Below, one piece after another: positions 46,101-54,144 of a DNA stretch of 64,000 nt. The stretch is from Planctomycetales bacterium 10988 (GTDB lineage: Bacteria > Planctomycetota > Planctomycetia > Pirellulales > Pb10988). Position 1 is the stretch's first letter; every line of letters begins with the position of its first letter. A program made the position numbers and the translations under genes. A model generated the notes under the pieces. It saw nothing but the letters and a program-made list of their open reading frames with translations. It did no database searches and was not told where the DNA came from. The stretch covers positions 1,240,001 through 1,304,000 of the forward strand of contig CP043547.1 of the NCBI GenBank assembly GCA_009664345.1. The letters run 5' to 3'.

Positions 46101-46374
46101 CCAGCGAGGGGCCGGAATCGCCTCCTTCAAGGGCCTTGGAACGGACGTCGAGACGGAGGCCGCCTTCATTCTTTTCCGATCCATGACAGGAATAACATTT
46201 CTGCTGGAGAATCGGCTGAATTTGTTCGGCGTAGAGATGTTCCTGCGGGGAGGATTTCTCGGGTGATTCCGGCGTTGCCGCCGAAAGCATCTGCGTGCCT
46301 GCCATCGACAGACCAGCAAAAAGAGAAAGTCCTACGCACCAAGAAACGGATCGAGAGCGTAAAATTGTTTGCAT
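43192..46374 (-). CDS. PSCyt1-DUF1549-DUF1553 cytochrome-type protein
   Basis: A 1060-residue planctomycete-type protein. A signal peptide ends near residue 33. The PSCyt1 domain has a c-type haem site CYSCH (60-64) and GGLRLDVRSKALEGG. DUF1549 (PSCyt2) includes IDPFILARLEAEGI and GRHWLDLARYADSDGYE, plus a second haem motif, CAECHSHKYDPI. DUF1553 (PSD1) ends the protein with HPLTARVISNRIWQHLFG. It likely sits in the periplasm and passes electrons. It is in an operon with the DUF1501 gene; ATG 46374 is preferred over TTG 46386. Confidence 0.93.
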   Translation of the reverse strand: MQTILRSRSVSWCVGLSLFAGLSMAGTQMLSAATPESPEKSSPQEHLYAEQIQPILQQKCYSCHGSEKNEGGLRLDVRSKALEGGDSGPSLVAGSPEESYLLDLIHPEEEDYFMPPEGDRITKAEYDLIATWIEEGLPWPDEYANEEASGSQHWAFQSRSEVTAPQVSQQNWVRNAIDPFILARLEAEGIEPSPEADRAQLMRRLSLDLLGLVPTPEEVEVFLNDKRPDAYARLVDQMLASPHFGERWGRHWLDLARYADSDGYEKDRPRPYAYRYRDWVIEAINDDMPFDQFTIEQLAGDLLPNPSLSQKIATGFHRNTLKNREGGVDQEEFRNKEVVDRVSTTGQVWLGLTVGCAECHSHKYDPISQKEFYGLFAFFNNADEEDISAPIPTEQVEYEKKLKKYNDQLKKAEQSLAKKEANYRQGEYKTRLADWLETLASTESPSIPARFKSGYSARTKEQLKPRNDGTLTSLNNPHPRDNYFLEFLPPENFKPDQKVTGFEIEVLPDPSLKNQGPGNSGSGNFVITFVQASMISADGERKFLRITEANADYSQTGYPPMDAFNNNAKKGWAIKGGFGEPHTLVGQFKEPQPWKFTTTEDGEQEPARLSLTIRQDYGNLHTVGAFRVHLRTDVNPAKKQPVPFAYYEAAKEAHHHPEGDLPTNLVKAFERTDERLLAIQKPLLQLKKKAPQEPDTKAQTMIAARKPRETHVHLRGDFLRKGPEVEPHTPEVLPELEASSQELKPGAARLTFAEWIVQPDHPLTARVISNRIWQHLFGFGLVRTVDDFGTRGERPTHPELLDWLANHFVESGWSRKELIRTIVMSAAYRQSSAHRPELEQSDPENRLLARQNRFRLEAEIVRDLFLSSSGLLYEEIGGPSIFPPLPADVAALGYANQVKWKASEGDDRYRRGMYIFFQRTVPYPMLMTFDAPDTNVTCLARERSNTPLQALTLLNDPVFHEAAQSMAQRVIENRAHAPLDEQLRYAFRMTLVRQPDDFELQQFRTLWLAAQEMLSQQPEAAQELWGASNSLVEEVPLTDAASWVVLCRTLLNLDEFITRE

Positions 46375-46909
46375 GCTCGCACCCAACTGTTAAGAGGTTT
46401 AACGGTTGTTGCTGAGCGGTGTCTGACCGAGAAGGTGGGGGAGCCAGTCAAACACGGTCCTGCTCTCGCCGCCAAAAAACCAGTCGGTATCAAAAGAGCA
46501 GCAGTCGCTCATCTGGTACTTTTGGCTCCCCGGCAGAAGCAGGTAGCTCGGAAGGGAAAACTTAGGAACTCGGACAAACCTGTGATTCGAAGCAAAACCT
46601 CAAGCGGTCGAGGGTTTTTGATGACTACCAATCGGTCTCGTCGGAGTTTCTAAGGAGGTTCATCCGCTGAACCTTTCGGATTACATATCATTCTATCTTG
46701 ATGGGTCGGCAAACGCAAGCAAAAAGGTGGAGCTATCTCAGCCAAAGCGGACTTTTCCATTTCTGCGGATACTAGGTTTTGTTGTGCAGGTTCTTACCTT
46801 ATATTGATCATTACAACTGCCGGGATTTTCCGGAGTGTTGCTCCCCTTATCGAGAACCATGCTCGATGAGTCTTCTTGCTTCGATCCTCCTTCTAATTCG
46901 TGTGCTACG
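46375..46909. other. Divergent intergenic region, DUF1553 / thiL
   Basis: Contains an imperfect palindrome near the DUF1553 ribosome site (AACTGTTAA-GAGGT-TTAACGGTT, 46385-46407, 8 of 9 pairs) and a perfect hairpin AGGTTCA-TCCGC-TGAACCT (46656-46674). A 94-codon plus-strand frame at 46369-46653 overlaps the DUF1553 start and is not supported. Confidence 0.45.
46385..46407. promoter_or_regulatory. Palindrome at the DUF1553 start, candidate operator
   Basis: AACTGTTAA and TTAACGGTT flank a 5-base spacer with one mismatch, overlapping the DUF1553 leader. It may be an operator; a Pho-box-like reading is possible but weak. Confidence 0.35.
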
Positions 46910-47839
46910 ATGGAACTTGCCTGGATCAAATGGCTACAACAACAAATCTCGACTTCCTCTCGCGTGATGATCCCCATCGGTGATGACGCCGCTTGGCTGG
47001 ATTGGTCGGCTGAAGGTGGTTGCGTGACCGCGACCGATCTCCTCGCGGATGGGGTACATTTTCATCTAGAAGCCGTCGACCCGGAGGCCATTGGCTATAA
47101 GTCGCTCGCGGTGAACTTAAGTGATATGGCTGCCATGGCCGCGGTTCCCAGAGCGGCGACGATTTCGCTGTTGCTTCCCGATGAGAACTCGGCACCTTTG
47201 GCGGAAGGAATTTTGAATGGCGTCATTGCCTTGGCAAAACGTTTCGATGTGGAAATCGTCGGCGGGGATACGAATGTTTGGGCAGGCAATCTGGTCACCA
47301 GTGTCAATGTGTTAGGGGAATCGACACCGCGAGGGCTTTGGCGGCGGGATCGTGCGGAACCCGGCGATCGCCTCTTAGTCACTGGGGATTTGGGAGGGAG
47401 CCTTTTTGGCAAACATCTCCATTTTGTTCCCCGAGTCGCGGAAGCTTTGCTTTTGAATCAGAAATATACCATTCATGCCGCGATGGATATCAGTGATGGG
47501 CTCGGTTTGGATTTGCGGCGACTAGGAACCGCTAGCGGGCTGGGAGGCACGCTGGATGCCGATTCTCTCCCCATCTCCCATGCCGCAATCAACGCCTTTG
47601 AGGCAGGCTCCGATCGAACCGCGCTGGAGCATGCTTTGTTTGATGGAGAAGATTTCGAGCTGTTGCTTGCGGTTCCGGAGAAAGAGGCAAAGCGATTGCT
47701 TGCTGATCAGCCTCTCGACTCGACGATGCTCACCGAGATCGGTACGCTTCATGAAGACCCCTCCTTTTATTTAATCGATCAAGGTGGAAAAAAAGTGGAC
47801 TTACCGATCGGGGGCTTTGAACATGGCAACCGAAAGTAG
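46910..47839 (+). CDS. thiL: Thiamine-monophosphate kinase
   Basis: A 309-residue ThiL that phosphorylates thiamine monophosphate to the diphosphate. MIPIGDDAAWLDW (about 20-32) and LLADGVHFHLEAVDPEAIGYKSLAVNLSDMAAM hold the metal- and ATP-binding aspartates; GDTNVW and DISDGLGLDLRRLG are further family motifs. ATG 46910 begins MELAWIKWLQQQ, matching relatives, but has no strong ribosome site; ATG 46859 is an alternative. It is followed 13 bases later by tsaE. Confidence 0.9.
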   Translation: MELAWIKWLQQQISTSSRVMIPIGDDAAWLDWSAEGGCVTATDLLADGVHFHLEAVDPEAIGYKSLAVNLSDMAAMAAVPRAATISLLLPDENSAPLAEGILNGVIALAKRFDVEIVGGDTNVWAGNLVTSVNVLGESTPRGLWRRDRAEPGDRLLVTGDLGGSLFGKHLHFVPRVAEALLLNQKYTIHAAMDISDGLGLDLRRLGTASGLGGTLDADSLPISHAAINAFEAGSDRTALEHALFDGEDFELLLAVPEKEAKRLLADQPLDSTMLTEIGTLHEDPSFYLIDQGGKKVDLPIGGFEHGNRK

Positions 47840-47852
47840 GGAAGGAATGTTC

Positions 47853-48341
47853 ATGGAAGAAGTCCCACCTACCTGGAAAACAGAGATCAAGTCGGAGGCT
47901 GAAACCGAACAACTCGCTGCCAGCTGTGCCCAAGTCTTTCCTCAGCCGGCGGTGATCACTTTAAACGGAACGTTAGGAGCCGGGAAAACGCGCTTCGTGC
48001 GGGCCTTGGTCGAAGCAATCGGTGGGAAAGCCGAGTGGGTCAGCAGCCCTACTTATGTCCTTATACAGGAATATCCTACGAACCCGCCGGTTTCTCATTT
48101 CGATGCCTATCGCATTGCTGATGAAGAGGAATGGTGGGAGCTGGGGGCCGATGAATACTTCGAAACAGGCTGGACATTGATCGAATGGGGAGAGCGAGTT
48201 GCTTACGGATTGCCAGAATCGTTTCTCGAAATACGGATTGATTTGAACGAAGAAGAGATTCGCACCTTCGCTTTTCATCCCCATGGCGAAGAATATCGAT
48301 CATCCGTGGAACAATTGGAGAAGATTTATTCTGCAAAATGA
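47853..48341 (+). CDS. tsaE: tRNA threonylcarbamoyladenosine synthesis ATPase
   Basis: A 162-residue P-loop ATPase needed for the t6A modification of tRNA. Walker A is LGAGKTRFVRAL; SSPTYVLIQEYPTNPP and HFDAYRI are characteristic. ATG 47853 is chosen because GGGAAGGA lies six bases before; earlier in-frame ATGs overlap thiL or lack this site. The C-terminal part has WTLIEWGERV. The protein works with TsaB/TsaD, which are not in the window. Confidence 0.92.
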   Translation: MEEVPPTWKTEIKSEAETEQLAASCAQVFPQPAVITLNGTLGAGKTRFVRALVEAIGGKAEWVSSPTYVLIQEYPTNPPVSHFDAYRIADEEEWWELGADEYFETGWTLIEWGERVAYGLPESFLEIRIDLNEEEIRTFAFHPHGEEYRSSVEQLEKIYSAK

Positions 48342-48437
48342 AAATTGGTGGTATGTGTCGTAAGGATTTAGCAAAGTTTATGGAAAATTCATGCCGCCCC
48401 TCCTACAATGAATCCAACTCACTTCTCTTTCACTTTA

Positions 48438-48514
48438 AGAGTTCGTGGTCAAAAGGTTTTGAGAATCACTTTTCCATTTGTTATTCGTTTCTGCTGAGTT
48501 TTGACCACTGGCGC
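48438..48514 (-). repeat. Dispersed inverted-repeat element, copy 2 (reverse orientation)
   Basis: Reads AGAGTTCGTGGTCAAAAG at the left end and GTTTTGACCACTGGCGC at the right end. Its ends share a perfect 10-bp inverted repeat (GTGGTCAAAA / TTTTGACCAC). The reverse complement aligns end to end with copy 1, with internal GCAGAAA and GGAAAAGTG blocks kept. It lies between tsaE and the acylase gene. Confidence 0.7.
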
Positions 48515-48559
48515 TAAGCCTCCGTTTTATTCTCCCAGATGTAGAAAAGATCAAGTTGC

Positions 48560-50833
48560 ATGAAGCGGCTCGCTTTTAAAAATGCTCAACGTCCCGTCAA
48601 AGCCTATCGCGATACTTCGGGAACTCCCCATCTTTATGCCGATTCTTGGAAGGATGCCCTGTATGGATTGGGTTACTTGCAAGCCTTGGATCGTCGAACG
48701 CAACTCGTCTTTTCTCGCATCATCGCCGAAGGTCGCGGATCGGAATGTATTGCGAACCATCGTGCTTTGAAGCAACGAGATTACCTTTTGAGACCGCTTC
48801 TCTTCATGAGTCCGCCGCAGGAAGATTTAGCTCGGTTGGATGAAGAAACGGTAACGCAACTGGAGAGTTATTGCGAAGGCGTTACCGATGGACTTCGCGA
48901 AGCGGGCCGTTCCCTGCCCATGTGGATGGTCGGTTTACAGCCGGAAGAGTGGTCTTTGCAAGCCATCATGATGGTGGGAAATCTTCTTAATTTTGCAGGG
49001 TTGGCCCTGGGTCAACAACGGAACGAACGCCGGATTCTCGACCTTGCCCGCAGTGGATGTGCCCCAGAGAAAATCCGCGATCTCTATTCGCCTTATTATG
49101 ATGATGCCGACTTTGATCTTCTCAATAAATTGAAATCCCCGAATCTCCTCAACGATTCAGCGGTTGAAAAAGTGTTGGCGGAACTGCCGGCCTTTGTTGC
49201 CAGTAACGCCTGGGCAGTGAGTCCTCAGAAGAGCGCAACAGGAAATGCTCTATTGGCATCGGACCCACATTTGGATATTCAACGCCTCCCAACAGTTTGG
49301 TATGAGTCGGTTTTGCACTGGAAAGACCAATGGTTGATGGGGGCGTCCTTGCCGGGAACGCCGATGTTTGCCGTCGCTCGCACTTCGCAACTTGCTTGGG
49401 GCGTGACGTACTCGATGGGTGATTCGAGCGATTCGTTCATTGAAGATTGCCGCGTCCAAGGGGAGAAAGTCGAATACCGCCGCGGCGACGATTGGCATCC
49501 TTTCGAGGAGAAATCGGAAGCCTTTGCCCATAAGAAAACCGAGCCGGAAACCCGAAGCTATTTAAGAAACGAACTCGGCTTGCTCGAAGGAGACCCCCGC
49601 AAAAGCGGAGATGGATACTATCTGAATCTTGCTTGGTCCGGCTATGCAGGTAGTTTGGAACGATCGTTGAGTACCTGGTTGAAACTTCCTCAGATGACGA
49701 CCACCGAAACCGCGATGGAGTTGGTTCGGGATGAAATCCAACCTCCGCTCTGTTGGGTTTTCGCGGATCAAGAAGGCCACATCGGCTACCAAGTCAGCGG
49801 GCGTTTTCCCGTGCGGGGTTCTTCCAAGGCAGGGTTGTGTCCGTTGCCCGCTTGGGAGGAAGAACATCATTGGCAAGGATGGCTGGAACCGGACAAACTT
49901 CCACGACTTTACGATCCTCCAGAAGGTTTTATTTGTTCGGCCAATGAAGACCTCAACCGTCCTGATCTTCCTACGATTACGACGTTGCCTGCGACGAACT
50001 ACCGGCTCCATCGGTTGCGTGATTTGCTTGAGGAAACGGATCAGGTTCGTTTGGAGGACTGCCGCCATTGGCAATATGATACGATTAGCAAACAGCCTAA
50101 ACGCCTGCTTCCGGTGTTGCTCGAATCTCAGCCGGACAGCGATTTGAAAGCGAAGCTTCTTGCTTGGGATGGGAATTATTCCCTCGAATCCGTGGAAGCA
50201 ACGTTATTCGAGATGTTCTACAAATTCCTGTTGATCGAGCTATTCGGTCGCCCTTCTGAAGATGGCCGCCAGGGTCTTGGGGAATCGCGTGTCCGATTCT
50301 TAACCACGCAGGCTGGCTATGGCTTAGTCCTCGTCCGGTATTTCGATCAGGTGCTTATGCAAGAGAGTTCTGCCTGGTTTACAAGAGAAGAAAAGCAGGC
50401 GGCGGTCGCAAGAATCTTGGACTTGCTTGCCCACAAGCACGACATCCAGCCTTGGGGGGAAGTCCATCAACTGACGATTCGAAATGCTTTTATTTCGGGA
50501 AAACTAGGCGGTTGGCTGGGACTGCATCGTGGCCCAATGCCGATGTTTGGGAATCATGCGACTCCCTTTCAAGCTCAACTCGTTTTCAGCGGGAAAAAGC
50601 CAGCCACTTTTGCCCCTTCTTATCATTTCGTCACCGACTTGGCGGAGCGCGAAGCTTGGACTAATTTGCCTGGCGGGGCAAGTGAGAATCTGTTCTCTCC
50701 CCATTATGCGGATGATTTAAAGCTCTGGAAGGTGGGAACTTACAAACAACTCAGTGCCTCCGCCTTGGAGAAACTTCGTATCACCGAGACAAAGCAGACC
50801 CCGCAGATGAAGCCCAAAGTAAGGACTTCCTAG
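48560..50833 (+). CDS. Penicillin acylase (S45) family protein
   Basis: A 757-residue Ntn-hydrolase family protein. The beta-chain start should be the Ser of ASNAWAVS (about 214), followed by ATGNALLASDPHLDIQRLPTVWYE, which matches the S45 pattern. The N-terminal part (1-210) corresponds to the alpha chain. No signal peptide is visible, although most relatives are exported. Autocleavage and substrate (an amide such as an acyl-homoserine lactone) are inferences from the family. Convergent with the kinase gene 50 bases away. Confidence 0.85.
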   Translation: MKRLAFKNAQRPVKAYRDTSGTPHLYADSWKDALYGLGYLQALDRRTQLVFSRIIAEGRGSECIANHRALKQRDYLLRPLLFMSPPQEDLARLDEETVTQLESYCEGVTDGLREAGRSLPMWMVGLQPEEWSLQAIMMVGNLLNFAGLALGQQRNERRILDLARSGCAPEKIRDLYSPYYDDADFDLLNKLKSPNLLNDSAVEKVLAELPAFVASNAWAVSPQKSATGNALLASDPHLDIQRLPTVWYESVLHWKDQWLMGASLPGTPMFAVARTSQLAWGVTYSMGDSSDSFIEDCRVQGEKVEYRRGDDWHPFEEKSEAFAHKKTEPETRSYLRNELGLLEGDPRKSGDGYYLNLAWSGYAGSLERSLSTWLKLPQMTTTETAMELVRDEIQPPLCWVFADQEGHIGYQVSGRFPVRGSSKAGLCPLPAWEEEHHWQGWLEPDKLPRLYDPPEGFICSANEDLNRPDLPTITTLPATNYRLHRLRDLLEETDQVRLEDCRHWQYDTISKQPKRLLPVLLESQPDSDLKAKLLAWDGNYSLESVEATLFEMFYKFLLIELFGRPSEDGRQGLGESRVRFLTTQAGYGLVLVRYFDQVLMQESSAWFTREEKQAAVARILDLLAHKHDIQPWGEVHQLTIRNAFISGKLGGWLGLHRGPMPMFGNHATPFQAQLVFSGKKPATFAPSYHFVTDLAEREAWTNLPGGASENLFSPHYADDLKLWKVGTYKQLSASALEKLRITETKQTPQMKPKVRTS

Positions 50834-50883
50834 CAATGTTGGGTTGAAATGAGTCACGGATTAGACAACTTAAGAAGCGTCTA

Positions 50884-53448
50884 TTATTTCTTCTCGAAGG
50901 AAGAGAGATGCGCAAGCTCTTCGTCGGGAAGTGATTCGATGGGATCGCCGTTTTCATCCCAGAATTTCCAGGTGTCGACACGCTGGCCATTTTCAAAGGT
51001 TCCTTGAGCTTTCAGTCCACCATGGGGGTAATAGAAAGTCCATTTCCCATGGGGAGCATTTTCGCGGAAGGAACCGCGTTTCTCAATCTGCCCATCCGGA
51101 TGGAGAAAAAGCCATTGACCATGACGATTGCCATTGAGATAGGAACCGGATGACAGGATTTGGCCACTTTCATCCCAATAGCTCCAGTGGCCTTGCTCTT
51201 GATTCATTGTGTAGTGGCCTTCCCACCGCTTTTGCCCATCTTGAGCCCAGGCAATCCAGTGGCCATTGCGTTTGCCATCGAGTTGCAAGCCTTGGAGGGA
51301 CAGATCGCCTTCGACCAATTCCTTGGAAGTATTATTTGTCGAAGCGGCAGAAGGTTGCGAGGTGAGGAAGAAAAAGAGGCCCGTTCCGCCGAGAGCCAGC
51401 AGCACTAACAGACCTATCCCACCTACCATGAAATATTTGGCACGGGACTTTCGGCGTCGTTTCTTTTGCGAAGGAAGCGAACTGACGAGCGAACCCGACA
51501 TCTGCGAACCCCGCACATGCAACGAACGCGAACGTTCCGCAGCGACGGACATCGGATTCATGCCATCTTCCAGGCTGACCGATTCGTCCTCCGTGTAGGT
51601 TCCATATCCGTGGGACATGTCGTGGGATCGGTCGTTGTAGTCCTGACCCGTTTCATTGTAAGACAGATGCGAGGAGAAGTGCGAACGTTCTCCTGGATCG
51701 GTTGGTCGGACAGGGCGTCCTTGGAAAGACGCTCGAGGAGCAGGCCGATTCAAGTCCATTTGCGAACCGGACTCGGCAGTGTCGCCCCGTGGCTGATTTC
51801 CATCATTTTTATTGGTGATCGCACGAAGATCGACAGAGGAAGTTCGATAAGCTTCATCATGCAAAACGGTCGCAGCACCGCAATTTAAACATTTCGTCCA
51901 ACGCGCGGTGAAGGTCGATTGACACTTCGGGCAAGAAGCCTTGATGGTTGGATCAAGTGGTTTTTCAGGGGCCTCGGCCTCTTGCGACTGATTCCATTGA
52001 TTGTTTTTCGTCGAGGAACCAGCGGCTTCTTGGGTATTGTGCGTTTCTTGATTAGCCTTCCGAGGAATCCCGCCGGTGGGTGGAGGACTGATTGCCGGAT
52101 AATTCCCATTCCCAACTCGATAGGGATTGCCCATGTTGGCGATGGGATTATTGACGGTTCCACACTTTGGACATTTAAAACGATACATGTTGCGACCAAA
52201 GGCTGTGCCACAGGTACGGCAAATGATTTTGGAATCGCTGTCCTTGGGAGTATTTTGTTGATCGTTTAGCTTCTTGCGGGCGGTTCGCCCCATGGTCGTT
52301 GAAGTCCCTAGCCCGGCGAATGTATCAGAAGCACCTCGTCGCTTCCGCGAAAGGTCTTCTTCTTCCACAACCTTCTTGTGCGTGCTGAGCCAGTTTTCCA
52401 AGGCAGCCGCGACTTCTTTGGCCGTTTGATATCGCTCATCTTGCTTTTTGGCCATCATCTTTTGACAGATTTCAACCAAACCCGGAGGAGCATTTGGGCG
52501 ATCTTCGTAGATTGCCGGCGGCTCTTGCATTTGGTGCATGAGCATTCGCTGAGCCAACGAACCTCGGGGAAAGGGTGGATGCCCCGTCAAAAGAAAATAG
52601 AGCGTGCAACCAAGACTATAAATGTCGGCCCTTGCGTCGACCGTGTGGCTATCGAGCGCTTGTTCCGGGGCAAGATAATCGGCTGTCCCAAGAATATTAT
52701 CCGCGGAAGCCCGAGTGATAGAGCATTCTTCTTCGTGTTCCGTATCAGCGGAATGAAGACGCGCGATCCCCAGATCAAGGAGCTTGACGACTTTCTTGCG
52801 ATCAACAAGTAGATTGGCCGGTTTGATATCGCGGTGAATGAGATGATTTTCGTGGGCGTGGAAAAGCCCTTCCGCAGCTTGGCGAACAAAGTCAGCCGCC
52901 ATTTCAAACGGTAGCGGTCCACGTTCCTTGACCAGATGATGAAGGTCTTTCCCTTCCACATACTCCATCACCAGGAAGTAGACATCGCCATCACTATTGA
53001 AATCGTGGGCACGGACAATATTGGGATGATCGAGCGAAGCAATGGCCCGCGATTCCATCCGGAAGCGTTCAAGGAAGGCTTCGTCATCTTCTCCACTGAG
53101 CGAGAGGACTTTGATCGCCACCTGACGCCGCATCACGGTATGTTCGGCCAGGAAGACGCTGTTCATCCCCCCAGTGCCAAGGTGTTTTAAAAGCTTATAG
53201 CTACTAACAAAGAATCCCCGATGCCGACCCCCAAGCAGACGTTGAGCGCGACCCTCGACAATCATGCGATGTTGCCAAAGGGTAAGTAATCCCGATTCGA
53301 CGAGGGCTTCCGAGAGAAGATCAACATCGATCTTACTCGCATGCTCCATGTCGCGTAATTTTTGAAGGACTTTTTCCAGTTGTGCGCCGGTGACGAGTCG
53401 ATATTGCAGGATTTGCTCCTGATACGCTTCGACCGTCATCATGTGCAT
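50884..53448 (-). CDS. Ser/Thr protein kinase with zinc ribbons, TM helix and MORN-like repeats
   Basis: An 854-residue membrane kinase. An N-terminal module with LLTLWQHRMIVEGR (about 54-67) precedes the kinase domain. The kinase has GTGGMNSV (91-98), the ATP Lys113 in VAIKVL, HRDIKPAN (205-212) and DLG (225-227), so it appears active. Two CxxC...CxxC ribbons follow (C410/C413/C426/C429 and C506/C509/C520/C523). A TM helix (about 672-695) leads to five MORN_2-type repeats (about 722-840, with GHW, GQW and GKW). ATG 53448 has AAGGAG eight bases before it, better than ATG 53484. Confidence 0.92.
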   Translation of the reverse strand: MHMMTVEAYQEQILQYRLVTGAQLEKVLQKLRDMEHASKIDVDLLSEALVESGLLTLWQHRMIVEGRAQRLLGGRHRGFFVSSYKLLKHLGTGGMNSVFLAEHTVMRRQVAIKVLSLSGEDDEAFLERFRMESRAIASLDHPNIVRAHDFNSDGDVYFLVMEYVEGKDLHHLVKERGPLPFEMAADFVRQAAEGLFHAHENHLIHRDIKPANLLVDRKKVVKLLDLGIARLHSADTEHEEECSITRASADNILGTADYLAPEQALDSHTVDARADIYSLGCTLYFLLTGHPPFPRGSLAQRMLMHQMQEPPAIYEDRPNAPPGLVEICQKMMAKKQDERYQTAKEVAAALENWLSTHKKVVEEEDLSRKRRGASDTFAGLGTSTTMGRTARKKLNDQQNTPKDSDSKIICRTCGTAFGRNMYRFKCPKCGTVNNPIANMGNPYRVGNGNYPAISPPPTGGIPRKANQETHNTQEAAGSSTKNNQWNQSQEAEAPEKPLDPTIKASCPKCQSTFTARWTKCLNCGAATVLHDEAYRTSSVDLRAITNKNDGNQPRGDTAESGSQMDLNRPAPRASFQGRPVRPTDPGERSHFSSHLSYNETGQDYNDRSHDMSHGYGTYTEDESVSLEDGMNPMSVAAERSRSLHVRGSQMSGSLVSSLPSQKKRRRKSRAKYFMVGGIGLLVLLALGGTGLFFFLTSQPSAASTNNTSKELVEGDLSLQGLQLDGKRNGHWIAWAQDGQKRWEGHYTMNQEQGHWSYWDESGQILSSGSYLNGNRHGQWLFLHPDGQIEKRGSFRENAPHGKWTFYYPHGGLKAQGTFENGQRVDTWKFWDENGDPIESLPDEELAHLSSFEKK

Positions 53449-53715
53449 ACTGTAAGCTCCTTCAACTCCGAGAGAACCACTCATAAACCGTATGCCTCAA
53501 AATTCTTTTCCAAGAACCTAGGTTGTCTTTCTCGAAATTGCGGGGGGGATTCGCCTCTTCCTGACGAAACGAGGATAATGGATCTACGAATAATCTGGAA
53601 ATATAGATTAAAAAATGTCAGTTTTATTGAATATTTCGAATGATTGCCACAACCAATTACCTGTAAAGGACTTATGCACAACAGCTTCATAAATCCTTTG
53701 AAAAATGATTTCTGA

Positions 53716-53988
53716 CATTTTTCAATCCACCACGATATCCTGCTTAATCCTCAATTTGAGCAATCAAGGCAAGAGCAATCCACCTCTTTAGAGGTTCGTA
53801 GCAAAATTGAAAAGGTAATTGTAAATGACAAAGAAACTGTTCGTATCATACCAACGATTCCATTCTTCAACAAAGCAAATTTTGAGGAGGAGAGGAGATT
53901 TGCTTTTTGGGTGAAGAACGATTGTGCCAATAAAATGAATCGTCCGGTTGTCAATCAATTAATTATTAGAGTCTCTAACCATCGTTAG
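53716..53988 (+). pseudogene. Start-less open frame resembling a DUF2971-type C-terminus
   Basis: The frame is open from a TGA at 53713-53715 to a TAG at 53986-53988, 90 codons without a start near its beginning. It reads as real protein: EVRSKIEKVIVNDKETVRII, IPFFNKANFEEERRFAFW and NRPVVNQLIIRV. The 'KxxFEEERxF' pattern recalls DUF2971 proteins, but this is a weak match made by eye. The stop codon falls inside the neighbouring repeat element. The best reading is the end of a decayed gene; a chance open frame is possible. Confidence 0.35.
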
Positions 53989-54045
53989 CTTAGGCATTGA
54001 ATTCCAAGGTTGATCCGTCGGTAACGGAATTTAACCACTGGCTCT
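53968..54045 (-). repeat. Dispersed inverted-repeat element, degenerate copy
   Basis: Left end AGAGTCTCTAACCATCG and right end AATTTAACCACTGGCTCTC match the ends of the family in reverse orientation, and the length (about 78 bases) agrees. The interior keeps only a CCAAGGTT block, so confidence is limited. Confidence 0.4.
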
Positions 54046-54144
54046 CAATCTTTTCCTATTTTGGCGTAAAAGTTTCGATTTGCAAGTCAAATGAAATCGA
54101 TAATTATTATTTCTTGCCCACGAATTAAGAAATATTTTCCGAAT

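Larger units (their letters stand above)
53449..54144. other. Intergenic region with a gene remnant and a repeat element
   Basis: This 696-base gap between two kinase genes contains a start-less protein-like frame (53716-53988) and a degenerate repeat (53968-54045), plus a 14-bp palindrome ACCTCTTTAGAGGT inside the frame. No full gene or RNA is seen. Confidence 0.5.

Noticed and set aside
46369-46653. A 94-codon plus-strand frame
   Set aside because: It overlaps the DUF1553 start and has no ribosome site or recognisable motif; it is rich in Arg/Lys as chance frames often are.
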